Origin: Nitrososphaeraceae archaeon
Lineage (GTDB): Archaea; Thermoproteota; Nitrososphaeria; Nitrososphaerales; Nitrososphaeraceae
Assembly: GCA_025936955.1 (NCBI GenBank)
Contig: JAICSL010000091.1
Span: 1 to 6,897, forward strand
Direction of reading: 5' to 3'
DNA: 6,897 nucleotides
In this document: piece by piece, positions 1 to 5,355 of the stretch
Position numbering within the stretch: the first letter of the stretch is position 1
Layout of the letters: each line of letters starts with the position of its first letter
Program-made: the position numbers and the translations under genes
The notes under the pieces: model-generated
Database searches by the model: none
What the model saw: the letters and a program-made list of their open reading frames with translations, nothing else
Told to the model about the DNA's origin: nothing

Positions 1-806
1 GAATTTCCGGAGAAAATTGTGAACGAATTCCATCTAGAACATCTGATAATTCTGCAGGATTGGTAATAAAAAAAATGTGTAAGGATTTTTATATAGATTA
101 TAGTCTTGATGTTGATGTTATAAAGAGAGTTCCTACAGGCTTTGGACTCGGTAGTAGTGCTGCATCAGCAGCGGCTGCTGCTATAGCATTTGATAAATTA
201 TTTAATTTGAATTTACAAAAAACTCAGTTAGTAGAATATAGCGCCGAGGGTGAAATTGCCAGCGCCGGAACAAAACACTACGATAATGTAGCAGCGTCCA
301 TATTTGGAGGCTTCGTGATTGTTAAAAAACTTCCGAAATTAGAATTAATAAACATAGATCCACCAAGAGATCTTGTCTTGGTGGTAGCAGTTCCGATAAT
401 AACAATTCCAGAGAGAAAAACAGAAGTCTCCCGAAGAGTTTTGCCGAGAGAGGTTTCGCTTGAAAATGTTGTTCATAATGTAGCAAACGCCAGTATTGTT
501 GTTGCAGGCTTTGTTTTGCAAGATATAGAAATCATAGCTAAGGGAATTGATGATATAATAGTGGAACCTGCCAGAATGCATTTAGTTCCTGGCTTTATAG
601 AAGTTAAGAAAAATGCCCTAGGGGCTGGTGCACTCGCAGTAACAATAAGTGGTGCAGGACCATCAATGATCTCCTTTTTAAAAGGAGAAAAAGCTGCAAA
701 ATCTGTAGCCAAGGCGATGGAAGCAGGTTATAAAGAGGCAGGCATACAGTGTAGAACTATTATTTGTCACCCAAGTCATGGATCGAGAATTATTGATATT
801 AAATAG
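1..806 (+). CDS. thrB: Homoserine kinase (GHMP family), 5'-truncated by window edge
   Basis: Predicted cytoplasmic homoserine kinase, which phosphorylates L-homoserine with ATP to O-phosphohomoserine, the step before threonine synthase. The frame is open from base 3 with no stop, so the gene begins left of the window; about 267 residues are visible against roughly 300 for archaeal ThrB. The first visible residues (ISGENCERIP) fit the family's N-terminal region, so the internal TTG at 60 is not the start. The GHMP ATP-binding motif PTGFGLGSSAA is encoded at about 132-164. HYDNVAASIFGGF (about 276-314) resembles the ThrB H-x-DNVA-x-x-x-x-GG segment. The C-terminal glycine-rich motif SGAGPSM is at about 645-668. 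The stop is TAG at 804-806. It is convergent with the next gene. Other GHMP kinases (mevalonate, shikimate) are possible but fit these motifs less well. Confidence 0.9.
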   Translation, partial: ISGENCERIPSRTSDNSAGLVIKKMCKDFYIDYSLDVDVIKRVPTGFGLGSSAASAAAAAIAFDKLFNLNLQKTQLVEYSAEGEIASAGTKHYDNVAASIFGGFVIVKKLPKLELINIDPPRDLVLVVAVPIITIPERKTEVSRRVLPREVSLENVVHNVANASIVVAGFVLQDIEIIAKGIDDIIVEPARMHLVPGFIEVKKNALGAGALAVTISGAGPSMISFLKGEKAAKSVAKAMEAGYKEAGIQCRTIICHPSHGSRIIDIK

Positions 807-810
807 AGTA

Positions 811-833
811 TGTTTTATTTGCTCTTTGCTTTG
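811..833 (+). terminator. T-rich tract just after thrB
   Basis: Just past the thrB stop the + strand is T-rich, with TTTT, TTT, TTT and TTT runs within 23 nt. Archaeal RNA polymerase commonly ends transcription at such tracts without a hairpin. The tract lies inside the 3' coding end of the opposing crotonase gene, so the two transcripts probably overlap at their ends. The assignment is by composition only. Confidence 0.35.
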
Positions 834-1675
834 TTTAGGAATGCCGACATCATTTTGGATCTGTCCTCGTGTGCAAAACATAATGCCCAACCATAAATTT
901 CCAATCGAAGCCCGGTTTCAATATCACAGTCCATTCCTTTGTTAATAAGCATCTTGCTGGTTTTGACTGCGGTAAAACCATTTTTTGAAATTTCTTTTGC
1001 GAGTGTTATGCACTCGTTCATTAATTTCTTATTAAGTACTTTGGCTAATTCTATAGACCTTTCTTTCTTCTTCACTTCGTCTACATTCAATTCTTGTAAT
1101 GATAATTGATCAGACTGGTCTAGTACGATAACTCTATTAACCAAACCAATTCGTTCCGCCTCATCTGCATTGATCATTTTACCCGTAAAGATCAGCTCTT
1201 TTGCCTTAGCCGGGCCTATTGTTCTCGTTAATCTTTGTGTTCCTCCCCAACCCGGAGGGATTCCTATTGTAACTTCAGGCTGGCCAACTTTAGCATTTTC
1301 GGATGCTATCCGTATATCACAAACCAGTGCTAATTCGCAGCCACCTCCTAGTGCGAAACCGTTAATAGCAGCGATAACTGGTTTCTGTAATTTTTCTATT
1401 TTGTTTAATACTGTTTGAGCTAAAGACGAATATTTTTCAGCTTCTATTGGGTTGATATTTACCATATATGCAATATCGGCCCCTGCACAAAAAGATCTTT
1501 CTCCCACCCCGGTAATGATGATTACCTTTATGTCATCATCATTTCCAACGATGTCAATTGTTCGAGATAATTCATTAATAACATCTGCATTCATGGCGTT
1601 TAAAGCCTCTGGTCTATTAATTTTAATGATGGCAATTTCTTCTTTTGGTTCTAATTGTATAAATTTCATAGACAT
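815..1675 (-). CDS. Enoyl-CoA hydratase family; likely 3-hydroxypropionyl-CoA dehydratase / crotonyl-CoA hydratase
   Basis: A crotonase-fold enzyme that adds or removes water across the double bond of a short acyl-CoA. In ammonia-oxidising archaea a close relative serves two steps of the 3-hydroxypropionate/4-hydroxybutyrate cycle (3-hydroxypropionyl-CoA to acryloyl-CoA, and crotonyl-CoA to 3-hydroxybutyryl-CoA); that role is inferred here. Counted from the ATG at 1675 (286 residues), the oxyanion-hole segment CAGAD is at 63-67 and GGGCELAL at 110-117. Both catalytic glutamates of true hydratases are present: E114 in GGGCE and E134 in GQPEVTIGIPPGWGGTQR. The frame extends to a TTG at 1714, but the ATGs at 1675 and 1669 fit the family N-terminus, and a TATA-like box about 25 nt upstream suggests leaderless translation. 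About 30 extra residues, rich in L, Q, E and K, follow GLVNRV (near 179-212) where most relatives are shorter. It lies downstream of tes with a 159-nt gap. Confidence 0.85.
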   Translation of the reverse strand: MSMKFIQLEPKEEIAIIKINRPEALNAMNADVINELSRTIDIVGNDDDIKVIIITGVGERSFCAGADIAYMVNINPIEAEKYSSLAQTVLNKIEKLQKPVIAAINGFALGGGCELALVCDIRIASENAKVGQPEVTIGIPPGWGGTQRLTRTIGPAKAKELIFTGKMINADEAERIGLVNRVIVLDQSDQLSLQELNVDEVKKKERSIELAKVLNKKLMNECITLAKEISKNGFTAVKTSKMLINKGMDCDIETGLRLEIYGWALCFAHEDRSKMMSAFLNKAKSK

Positions 1676-1692
1676 TAGTGTAAGACCATCTG

Positions 1693-1707
1693 CCTTTAAA
1701 TTAAATC
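1693..1707 (-). promoter_or_regulatory. TATA-like box of the crotonase gene
   Basis: On the minus strand GATTTAATTTAAAGG is centred about 25 nt before the ATG at 1675, the usual TATA-to-start distance in archaea. Transcription would therefore begin at or next to the start codon, giving a leaderless mRNA. No GAGGTG-like ribosome-binding site precedes the ATG. A second candidate, ATTATAATGC at 1757-1766, would give a leader of about 60 nt. Confidence 0.45.
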
Positions 1708-1795
1708 TTATCAAAAGAATTGAGCATACGAAACTTCACTAACAAAAATAAGGTTGCATTATAATACTGACAAGGAAAGAAGGAGATTGATTCTC

Positions 1796-1829
1796 AGTCA
1801 GAAATTAAAGAATGGGAGCAAAGTTTGCT
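1796..1829 (-). terminator. Possible terminator after tes: short hairpin then T-rich stretch
   Basis: Reading the minus strand after the tes stop (1837-1835), AGCAAA-C-TTTGCT forms a 6-bp inverted repeat at 1829-1817. It is followed by CATTCTTTAATTTCTG, a T-rich stretch. The one-base centre is too tight for a normal hairpin, so the T-rich stretch is the more credible termination signal. It would separate tes from the crotonase gene. Confidence 0.25.
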
Positions 1830-1834
1830 TATTT

Positions 1835-3541
1835 TTACGCTCCAGCCATACCGTTGCGTAGTTCCACTGCCTTATGATTTTCACCCTCTGCTTGGGAAGT
1901 TGCCCGATGCATTTCTGATACTGCACAACCCATCTGTGCTTCTGGTTTTCCTTTCCTCATGAGACCTCTATAAAGACCTGCTTCTAATGTTTGACCATGT
2001 GTCTTCTCCCACTCTTCTACCGGAATACTGTATTTCTTTTGGATTCTATCTCTATACCATTCTGGTATTACATTAAATGCACAGAACGGAATGATTCTCA
2101 GGTCAGGTGTGAGATAGTGAATATCACATCGTTGCAATCTTTCTAGATCCTCATTGTATTTGTCTTGAAAGTGCATCATTCCCAAGAATAGGGATCTCAC
2201 GTGCCATGAGCCTACAGATTCAAAGTTATGCTTTAACAATATACTGGAGAACATCTTTGCAAGATCCAAACCATGAGGTTGCTTGCTTCTATCAACGAAC
2301 TGTTTTAATTTGCGTACAACGTCTAGCATTGCCCAATATCTATTGGATCCGGATTTGATTTCGTCGGCCTTTTCTTCGAAGAATTCCAGTAGACCCTTAA
2401 TATCCACAAAAGCGGTTAATGGAGTTAACTTCTTTGTCTGTGTATCCTCAAATACATATGTACCAGCACCGCATGCAAAATGGATTGATAGCTCATACTT
2501 GGGTTTCTTACTGAACGCCTCAATGACATTGGTTAGAGGCATACATGATGGAACTGGAAACCATCCATCGGCTGCTATTTCTCCGTTTGTCTGTTCTTGG
2601 ATTCTTTCGATGCAGTCAGGAATAGTTATTCTATATTTCTCACGCTCTTTTTTTGTCATTCTCCCGGTTAATGATACTGGCTGAAAGTTAACCGCATGTA
2701 CCACATCCATATTCCTCTGTGCATGTCTTATGATGCCACCCAATTCATGGTCATTGATCGATTTAATTACAGTTGGAACGAATACTACAGTCATACCGCA
2801 TTTTCTTGCAGATTCTAATGTATACGGTACTTCCCAGTGGTTCTTAGGGTTGGTTCTGGGGGTCACCCCATCAAATGATAAATATAGATTATTTACTCCT
2901 GCATTTCTGACCTGTCGCATAGTTTCAGGTGAGAGTGCCATTTTGATACCATTAGTATTCATTTGTATATGATCAACTCCTTCTTCCTTCATTATCTTGA
3001 TAATTTCGGTAATATCATCTCTCAGCATTGGCTCTCCACCAGTAATTTGTATAGAATTTCCAGCAATAGGTTTTTCTGCCTTTAGTGTTTTCATCATTGC
3101 TCTAACCTGTTCGTGATTTGGCTCATATAGGTAAGCCCCTTCAAGCCCTTTCTTAACGTAGAAAAAGCAATACCAGCATGTCAAATCACATCTGTTGGTA
3201 ACAATCATGTTGGCTAAACCAGAATGAGAAAGGTGATTTGTACACAGACCACAATTGGTAGGACATGCACATTTATCGATCATGACATTTGGAGCATGAG
3301 CGCCTTTTCCATCCATCCAGTAAGTGCTAAACTTTTTATACATTTCATATGATCCAAAGTATAGTTCTTCACATTCTCCATGGCTAGGACATGTTTTGGT
3401 CATGTACACTTTACCTTCTCTTTCAAAAACTTCAGCATCAAGGATCATATTGCAATCCGGACAGATGCTCTGGGTATGTCTTATCGTATGTCTAGCAGAC
3501 ATATTATGGCTAGATAAGTTAGAAATTTGTATTAAATCCAT
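1835..3541 (-). CDS. tes: Radical SAM protein of the tetraether lipid synthase (Tes) family
   Basis: Probable radical SAM enzyme that couples the phytanyl chains of two archaeol-type lipids into membrane-spanning tetraethers (GDGTs); family knowledge comes from Methanocaldococcus MJ0619 and Methanosarcina Tes. The 568 residues show an N-terminal four-cysteine site (C27-x2-C30, C51, C57 in CPSHGEC) that looks rubredoxin-like, then C91, C93, C97 and C100, suited to an auxiliary Fe-S cluster. The radical SAM motif CDLTCWYC follows (C118, C122, C125), then the SAM-binding GGEP at 168-171 and MNTNG at 194-198. Later cysteines C310, C333, C357, C472 (CDIHY) and C487 could ligate a further cluster. 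There is no signal peptide or membrane segment; the enzyme is expected to be cytosolic and to act at the membrane. The ATG at 3541 is chosen because AAGGT lies about 9-13 nt upstream; the ATG at 3502 is the alternative. It is divergent from a TrmB-like regulator. The family call is strong; the exact coupling reaction is inferred. Confidence 0.82.
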   Translation of the reverse strand: MDLIQISNLSSHNMSARHTIRHTQSICPDCNMILDAEVFEREGKVYMTKTCPSHGECEELYFGSYEMYKKFSTYWMDGKGAHAPNVMIDKCACPTNCGLCTNHLSHSGLANMIVTNRCDLTCWYCFFYVKKGLEGAYLYEPNHEQVRAMMKTLKAEKPIAGNSIQITGGEPMLRDDITEIIKIMKEEGVDHIQMNTNGIKMALSPETMRQVRNAGVNNLYLSFDGVTPRTNPKNHWEVPYTLESARKCGMTVVFVPTVIKSINDHELGGIIRHAQRNMDVVHAVNFQPVSLTGRMTKKEREKYRITIPDCIERIQEQTNGEIAADGWFPVPSCMPLTNVIEAFSKKPKYELSIHFACGAGTYVFEDTQTKKLTPLTAFVDIKGLLEFFEEKADEIKSGSNRYWAMLDVVRKLKQFVDRSKQPHGLDLAKMFSSILLKHNFESVGSWHVRSLFLGMMHFQDKYNEDLERLQRCDIHYLTPDLRIIPFCAFNVIPEWYRDRIQKKYSIPVEEWEKTHGQTLEAGLYRGLMRKGKPEAQMGCAVSEMHRATSQAEGENHKAVELRNGMAGA

Positions 3542-3550
3542 GTCTATTTA

Positions 3551-3573
3551 CCTTAATATTCCTTTATTTAAGG
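3551..3573. promoter_or_regulatory. Inverted repeat CCTTAA-N11-TTAAGG in the tes leader
   Basis: Two perfect 6-bp arms (3551-3556 and 3568-3573) flank an 11-nt spacer. They lie between the tes TATA box and its start codon, over the expected transcription start near 3564. A repressor bound there would block tes transcription, and the divergent TrmB-like protein is the obvious candidate. The site is seen in sequence; its function is inference, and AT-rich repeats of this size can occur by chance. Confidence 0.35.
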
Positions 3574-3583
3574 ATCTTTTTAC

Positions 3584-3595
3584 TTTATATATAAA
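3584..3595 (-). promoter_or_regulatory. Palindromic TATA box of tes
   Basis: TTTATATATAAA is a perfect 12-bp palindrome centred about 49 nt before the tes ATG. With the usual 25-27 nt to the start site it predicts a leader of about 20-25 nt, which would contain the AAGGT ribosome-binding-like motif. Being symmetrical it could in principle fire in either direction, but trmB has its own better-placed TATA box. Confidence 0.6.
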
Positions 3596-3622
3596 CGTAA
3601 TCTCACGAATCATATGGTGACC

Positions 3623-3632
3623 TAGTTAACTA
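3623..3632. promoter_or_regulatory. Palindrome TAGTTAACTA between tes and trmB
   Basis: A perfect 10-bp palindrome near the middle of the divergent intergenic region, upstream of both TATA boxes. It could be a binding site for a dimeric regulator. No binding protein can be named from sequence alone. Confidence 0.25.
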
Positions 3633-3661
3633 AATAAGCAGAATTCTGATAATAGATTTTT

Positions 3662-3702
3662 TACAGACATGGTTCTAACATCCTTATATTAGTATATCTG
3701 TA
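3662..3702. promoter_or_regulatory. TACAGA / TCTGTA inverted repeat flanking the trmB TATA box
   Basis: TACAGA at 3662-3667 and its reverse complement TCTGTA at 3697-3702 bracket the trmB TATA box symmetrically, with 29 nt between the arms. Such placement would suit autoregulation by a dimer or a pair of dimers. With only 6-bp arms and a long spacer, chance is a serious alternative. Confidence 0.22.
3683..3691 (+). promoter_or_regulatory. TATA box of the TrmB-like gene
   Basis: CTTATATTA is centred about 30 nt before the ATG at 3717, placing the expected transcription start within a few nt of the start codon. The mRNA is probably leaderless or nearly so. The GTAGGT just before the ATG is too close to act as a normal ribosome-binding site. 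Confidence 0.5.
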
Positions 3703-3716
3703 GGTCTCAAGTAGGT

Positions 3717-4487
3717 ATGAACATCAGTGACAAGTCTAGGAAAGCAATGGAAAGCCTCGGCTTGACAACGTATGAAATCAAAGTTTATCTGTCTCTTCTA
3801 GATGTAGGCTCTATTACAGCTTCAGATATCAGCAAGAAATCAGGTGTCCCGTATTCTAAGATTTATGAAGTGCTAAATACCTTAGAGGATAAAGGTTGGT
3901 TAGAATCTGATAGCTCAAGACCGCAGAAATTCTTTCCGAAATCTCCCCTGACAGCGTTGGAAGCAATGCGACTACGTATTGAAAATGGTATTAAAGAAAA
4001 TGAGAATTTGATTGTTAGCGAATTGATGCCTATGTATGAAAAAAGTGGTATAAAAGAGAGGCCTGAAATATGGGTCGTAAGAGGGGTTTATAATATAGCA
4101 GCCAAAGTAAACGAGATTATTCAGACATGTAGACAAGAATTACTAATAGCGATACCCCATGTTGCAGAAGATATTGCAAAACCCATTCAGCCTGCATTAA
4201 GAATATTGCATGAGAAAGGAATAAAGATTACGGTTCTTGCTTCCGAAGAAACCAATGCAGAAACCGTCCGTGCTATATCAAGAATAGCAAAGGTGAGACT
4301 AAAAAATAATATGTTTGGCGGTGGTGTCATTGGTGATGGTAGACAGGTAATGATATTGCTTGGTGAAGGAAGAAGTGACAAGGGAGGGATTTTTGAGCCA
4401 ATTGCAATATGGGCAGAGCATATAGGCCTAGCAGGCTTTGCAAAAGATTATTTTCATTATCTGTGGGCTGATGCACACAGTCAGTGA
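3717..4487 (+). CDS. TrmB-family transcriptional regulator
   Basis: Predicted DNA-binding regulator of 256 residues. Residues about 12-75 form a winged helix-turn-helix: LTTYEIKVYLSLL, then ITASDISKKSGVPYSKIY as the recognition segment, then LEDKGWLE leading into the wing. A charged helical linker (about 78-110) suits dimerisation. Residues about 117-250 form the effector part, starting EIWVVRG and continuing with LLIAIPH, IKITVLAS and the glycine-rich GGGVIGDG; this resembles the phospholipase D-like or sugar-sensing half of TrmB proteins. Length is typical of the short TrmB form. Founding members sense sugars, but the ligand here cannot be read from sequence. Divergent placement 175 bp from tes makes that gene a candidate target, alongside autoregulation. 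The ATG at 3717 is the first start in frame with a TATA box at the right distance. Confidence 0.85.
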   Translation: MNISDKSRKAMESLGLTTYEIKVYLSLLDVGSITASDISKKSGVPYSKIYEVLNTLEDKGWLESDSSRPQKFFPKSPLTALEAMRLRIENGIKENENLIVSELMPMYEKSGIKERPEIWVVRGVYNIAAKVNEIIQTCRQELLIAIPHVAEDIAKPIQPALRILHEKGIKITVLASEETNAETVRAISRIAKVRLKNNMFGGGVIGDGRQVMILLGEGRSDKGGIFEPIAIWAEHIGLAGFAKDYFHYLWADAHSQ

Positions 4488-4504
4488 CCTTCTCCTAGAA
4501 ATTA

Positions 4505-4528
4505 GTTGCGGATACTGTAATACGCAAT
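4505..4528 (+). terminator. Short hairpin after the trmB stop
   Basis: TTGCG (4506-4510) pairs with CGCAA (4523-4527), extended by a G-T wobble, with a 12-nt loop. It begins 18 nt after the trmB stop. It has no adjacent T-run, so it may protect the 3' end rather than terminate transcription. Confidence 0.25.
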
Positions 4529-4576
4529 TGGCAATCAGAGTATGGAAAAATATTGCAGTAATTTAATTCCTAATGC

Positions 4577-4605
4577 TGTTTTCTTCTTCACGATTTTTGT
4601 CTTAT
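4577..4605 (+). terminator. T-rich tract, likely trmB terminator
   Basis: The + strand reads with TTTT, TTCTT, TTTTT and TCTTATT within 29 nt, about 90 nt past the trmB stop. This is the strongest T-rich tract before the next gene and suits archaeal intrinsic termination. Confidence 0.4.
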
Positions 4606-4662
4606 TATACATATTATACCCTCGGAGGCTTGTTTTTATCTTACTTGATATAATCTAAATTT

Positions 4663-4728
4663 GGACAAACGATGACAAAACTAGCCCTACGGATTTGATG
4701 ATGAAGATCTTGAGTTAGGAGTTTGTCC
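4663..4728 (+). ncRNA. Possible structured RNA closed by an 8-bp stem
   Basis: GGACAAAC (4663-4670) and GTTTGTCC (4721-4728) are perfect complements enclosing 50 nt. CCTA/TAGG (4686-4689 and 4716-4719) could add an inner helix. The interior has ATGATGA (4698-4704), identical to a box C/C' consensus, and ACGATGA (4669-4675), one base off. No CTGA box D sits beside the 3' stem, so a canonical C/D guide RNA is not supported. A TATA-like box at 4604-4618 and TTCTTTT at 4751-4757 could bound a transcript of about 120 nt. A chance repeat is quite possible. Confidence 0.2.
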
Positions 4729-4809
4729 TCTATTTAGATACCATTATTAATTCTTTTAAAAAATTCTATACAGTACTATTTATGAGTATATCCAATAGCT
4801 TCTGTAAGC

Positions 4810-4824
4810 GAAATTGGCAATTTC
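4810..4824. promoter_or_regulatory. 15-bp palindrome upstream of the 149-residue ORF
   Basis: GAAATTG-G-CAATTTC is a perfect inverted repeat with 7-bp arms and one central base. It lies about 14 nt upstream of a TATA-like box (4838-4850) for the ORF at 4876, a usual place for an archaeal activator site or an operator. Its core AATTGGCAAT also occurs at 4526-4535. Confidence 0.4.
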
Positions 4825-4837
4825 ATTACTTGCTTAT

Positions 4838-4850
4838 TAAGAATATTAAA
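4838..4850 (+). promoter_or_regulatory. TATA-like box before the 149-residue ORF
   Basis: TAAGAATATTAAA is centred about 31 nt before the GTG at 4876, which would give a very short leader. It probably drives the downstream ORF and pelota together. The composition is AT-rich throughout, so the exact box is uncertain. Confidence 0.35.
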
Positions 4851-4875
4851 ACTATGTCATTCATAAACTTGATAA

Positions 4876-5325
4876 GTGGCTAGATGGTTTTTAATTGTTG
4901 TATTGGTCCATATTGAAACCACTTCTTCTCTGGAAAGTTTTAGACGATTTATTATTATTAGCACGTGCAAATCTTTTATCCCTGAAACTTACTTACGAGA
5001 CTATGAGGTATTCCCTGAGCGCGAAGAGGGACCGGGAGCAATATATATAGAAGCCGCTGACAAACTAACTTTGAAAAGAATCCGTGAGATGACTTTTGTA
5101 AATGCAAAAGAAATCTTGGGAATAATTTACTCCTCAAAGAGTGGTAATACACAATTAAAATGGAGGCAGACGAGAAAAAAGTCTGGCAAAGTAAACGGCG
5201 ATGCTTCTGCTAATGCTCTAGTAAATTTAGTAGAGTCAGGAGTTTTGACTCAAGAATGGGTCGATAATTATTTGAAATCCACTCAAGCTAAAGGGAATCC
5301 AACGTCGTCTGTTGCCAACGAATAG
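4876..5325 (+). CDS. Conserved-looking hypothetical protein upstream of pelota
   Basis: I do not recognise this 149-residue protein. The frame opens at a GTG directly after an in-frame TAA (4873-4875). The first 35 or so residues are hydrophobic and then lysine/arginine-poor (MARWFLIVVLVHI), unlike the rest, so the true start may lie further in; the only internal ATG is at 5089, which would leave 78 residues. Residues about 36-82 are charged and protein-like (ETYLRDYEVFPEREEGPGAI, then KLTLKRIREM). Residues 92-107 are very basic (WRQTRKKSGK), which could contact nucleic acid. Residues 109-135 look helical (ANALVNLVESGVL, then EWVDNYL). The tail is polar. There are no clear metal-binding or catalytic motifs. 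The 30-nt gap to pelota suggests an operon and perhaps a link to translation or RNA quality control, but that is inference. Confidence 0.5.
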   Translation: MARWFLIVVLVHIETTSSLESFRRFIIISTCKSFIPETYLRDYEVFPEREEGPGAIYIEAADKLTLKRIREMTFVNAKEILGIIYSSKSGNTQLKWRQTRKKSGKVNGDASANALVNLVESGVLTQEWVDNYLKSTQAKGNPTSSVANE

Positions 5326-5355
5326 ACAATATCTTCAGCTTATGAAAAATCGAGT

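Larger units (their letters stand above)
4488..4875. other. 388-bp intergenic stretch without a recognisable gene
   Basis: No convincing protein-coding gene, tRNA or rRNA is visible on either strand. It holds a short hairpin and T-rich tract after trmB, a TATA-like ATTATACATATTATA near 4604-4618, an 8-bp inverted repeat at 4663-4728, a 10-mer AATTGGCAAT occurring twice (4526-4535 and 4812-4821), and a 15-bp palindrome at 4810-4824. A TATA-like box near 4838-4850 leads into the next ORF. The region is long for a compact archaeal genome and may carry a small RNA or a regulated promoter. Confidence 0.6.

Noticed and set aside
1170..1742. Two + strand frames (1170-1418, 1452-1742) opposite the crotonase gene
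   Set aside because: They are the complement of a well-conserved crotonase and their translations show no family features.
2283..2972. Two + strand frames (2283-2684, 2730-2972) opposite the radical SAM gene
   Set aside because: They lie wholly within the Tes coding region on the other strand; the Tes frame has clear motifs and they do not.
3324..3620. + strand frame crossing the tes start and its promoter
   Set aside because: It runs across the tes TATA box and leader and has no recognisable protein features.
4663..4728. Canonical C/D box guide RNA
   Set aside because: A good ATGATGA is present, but no CTGA box D lies next to the 3' stem and no clear D' box pairs with it in the required spacing.
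4488..4875. tRNA or tRNA with intron
   Set aside because: No T-loop GTTCGA-like motif, acceptor stem or anticodon arm can be assembled in the stretch.
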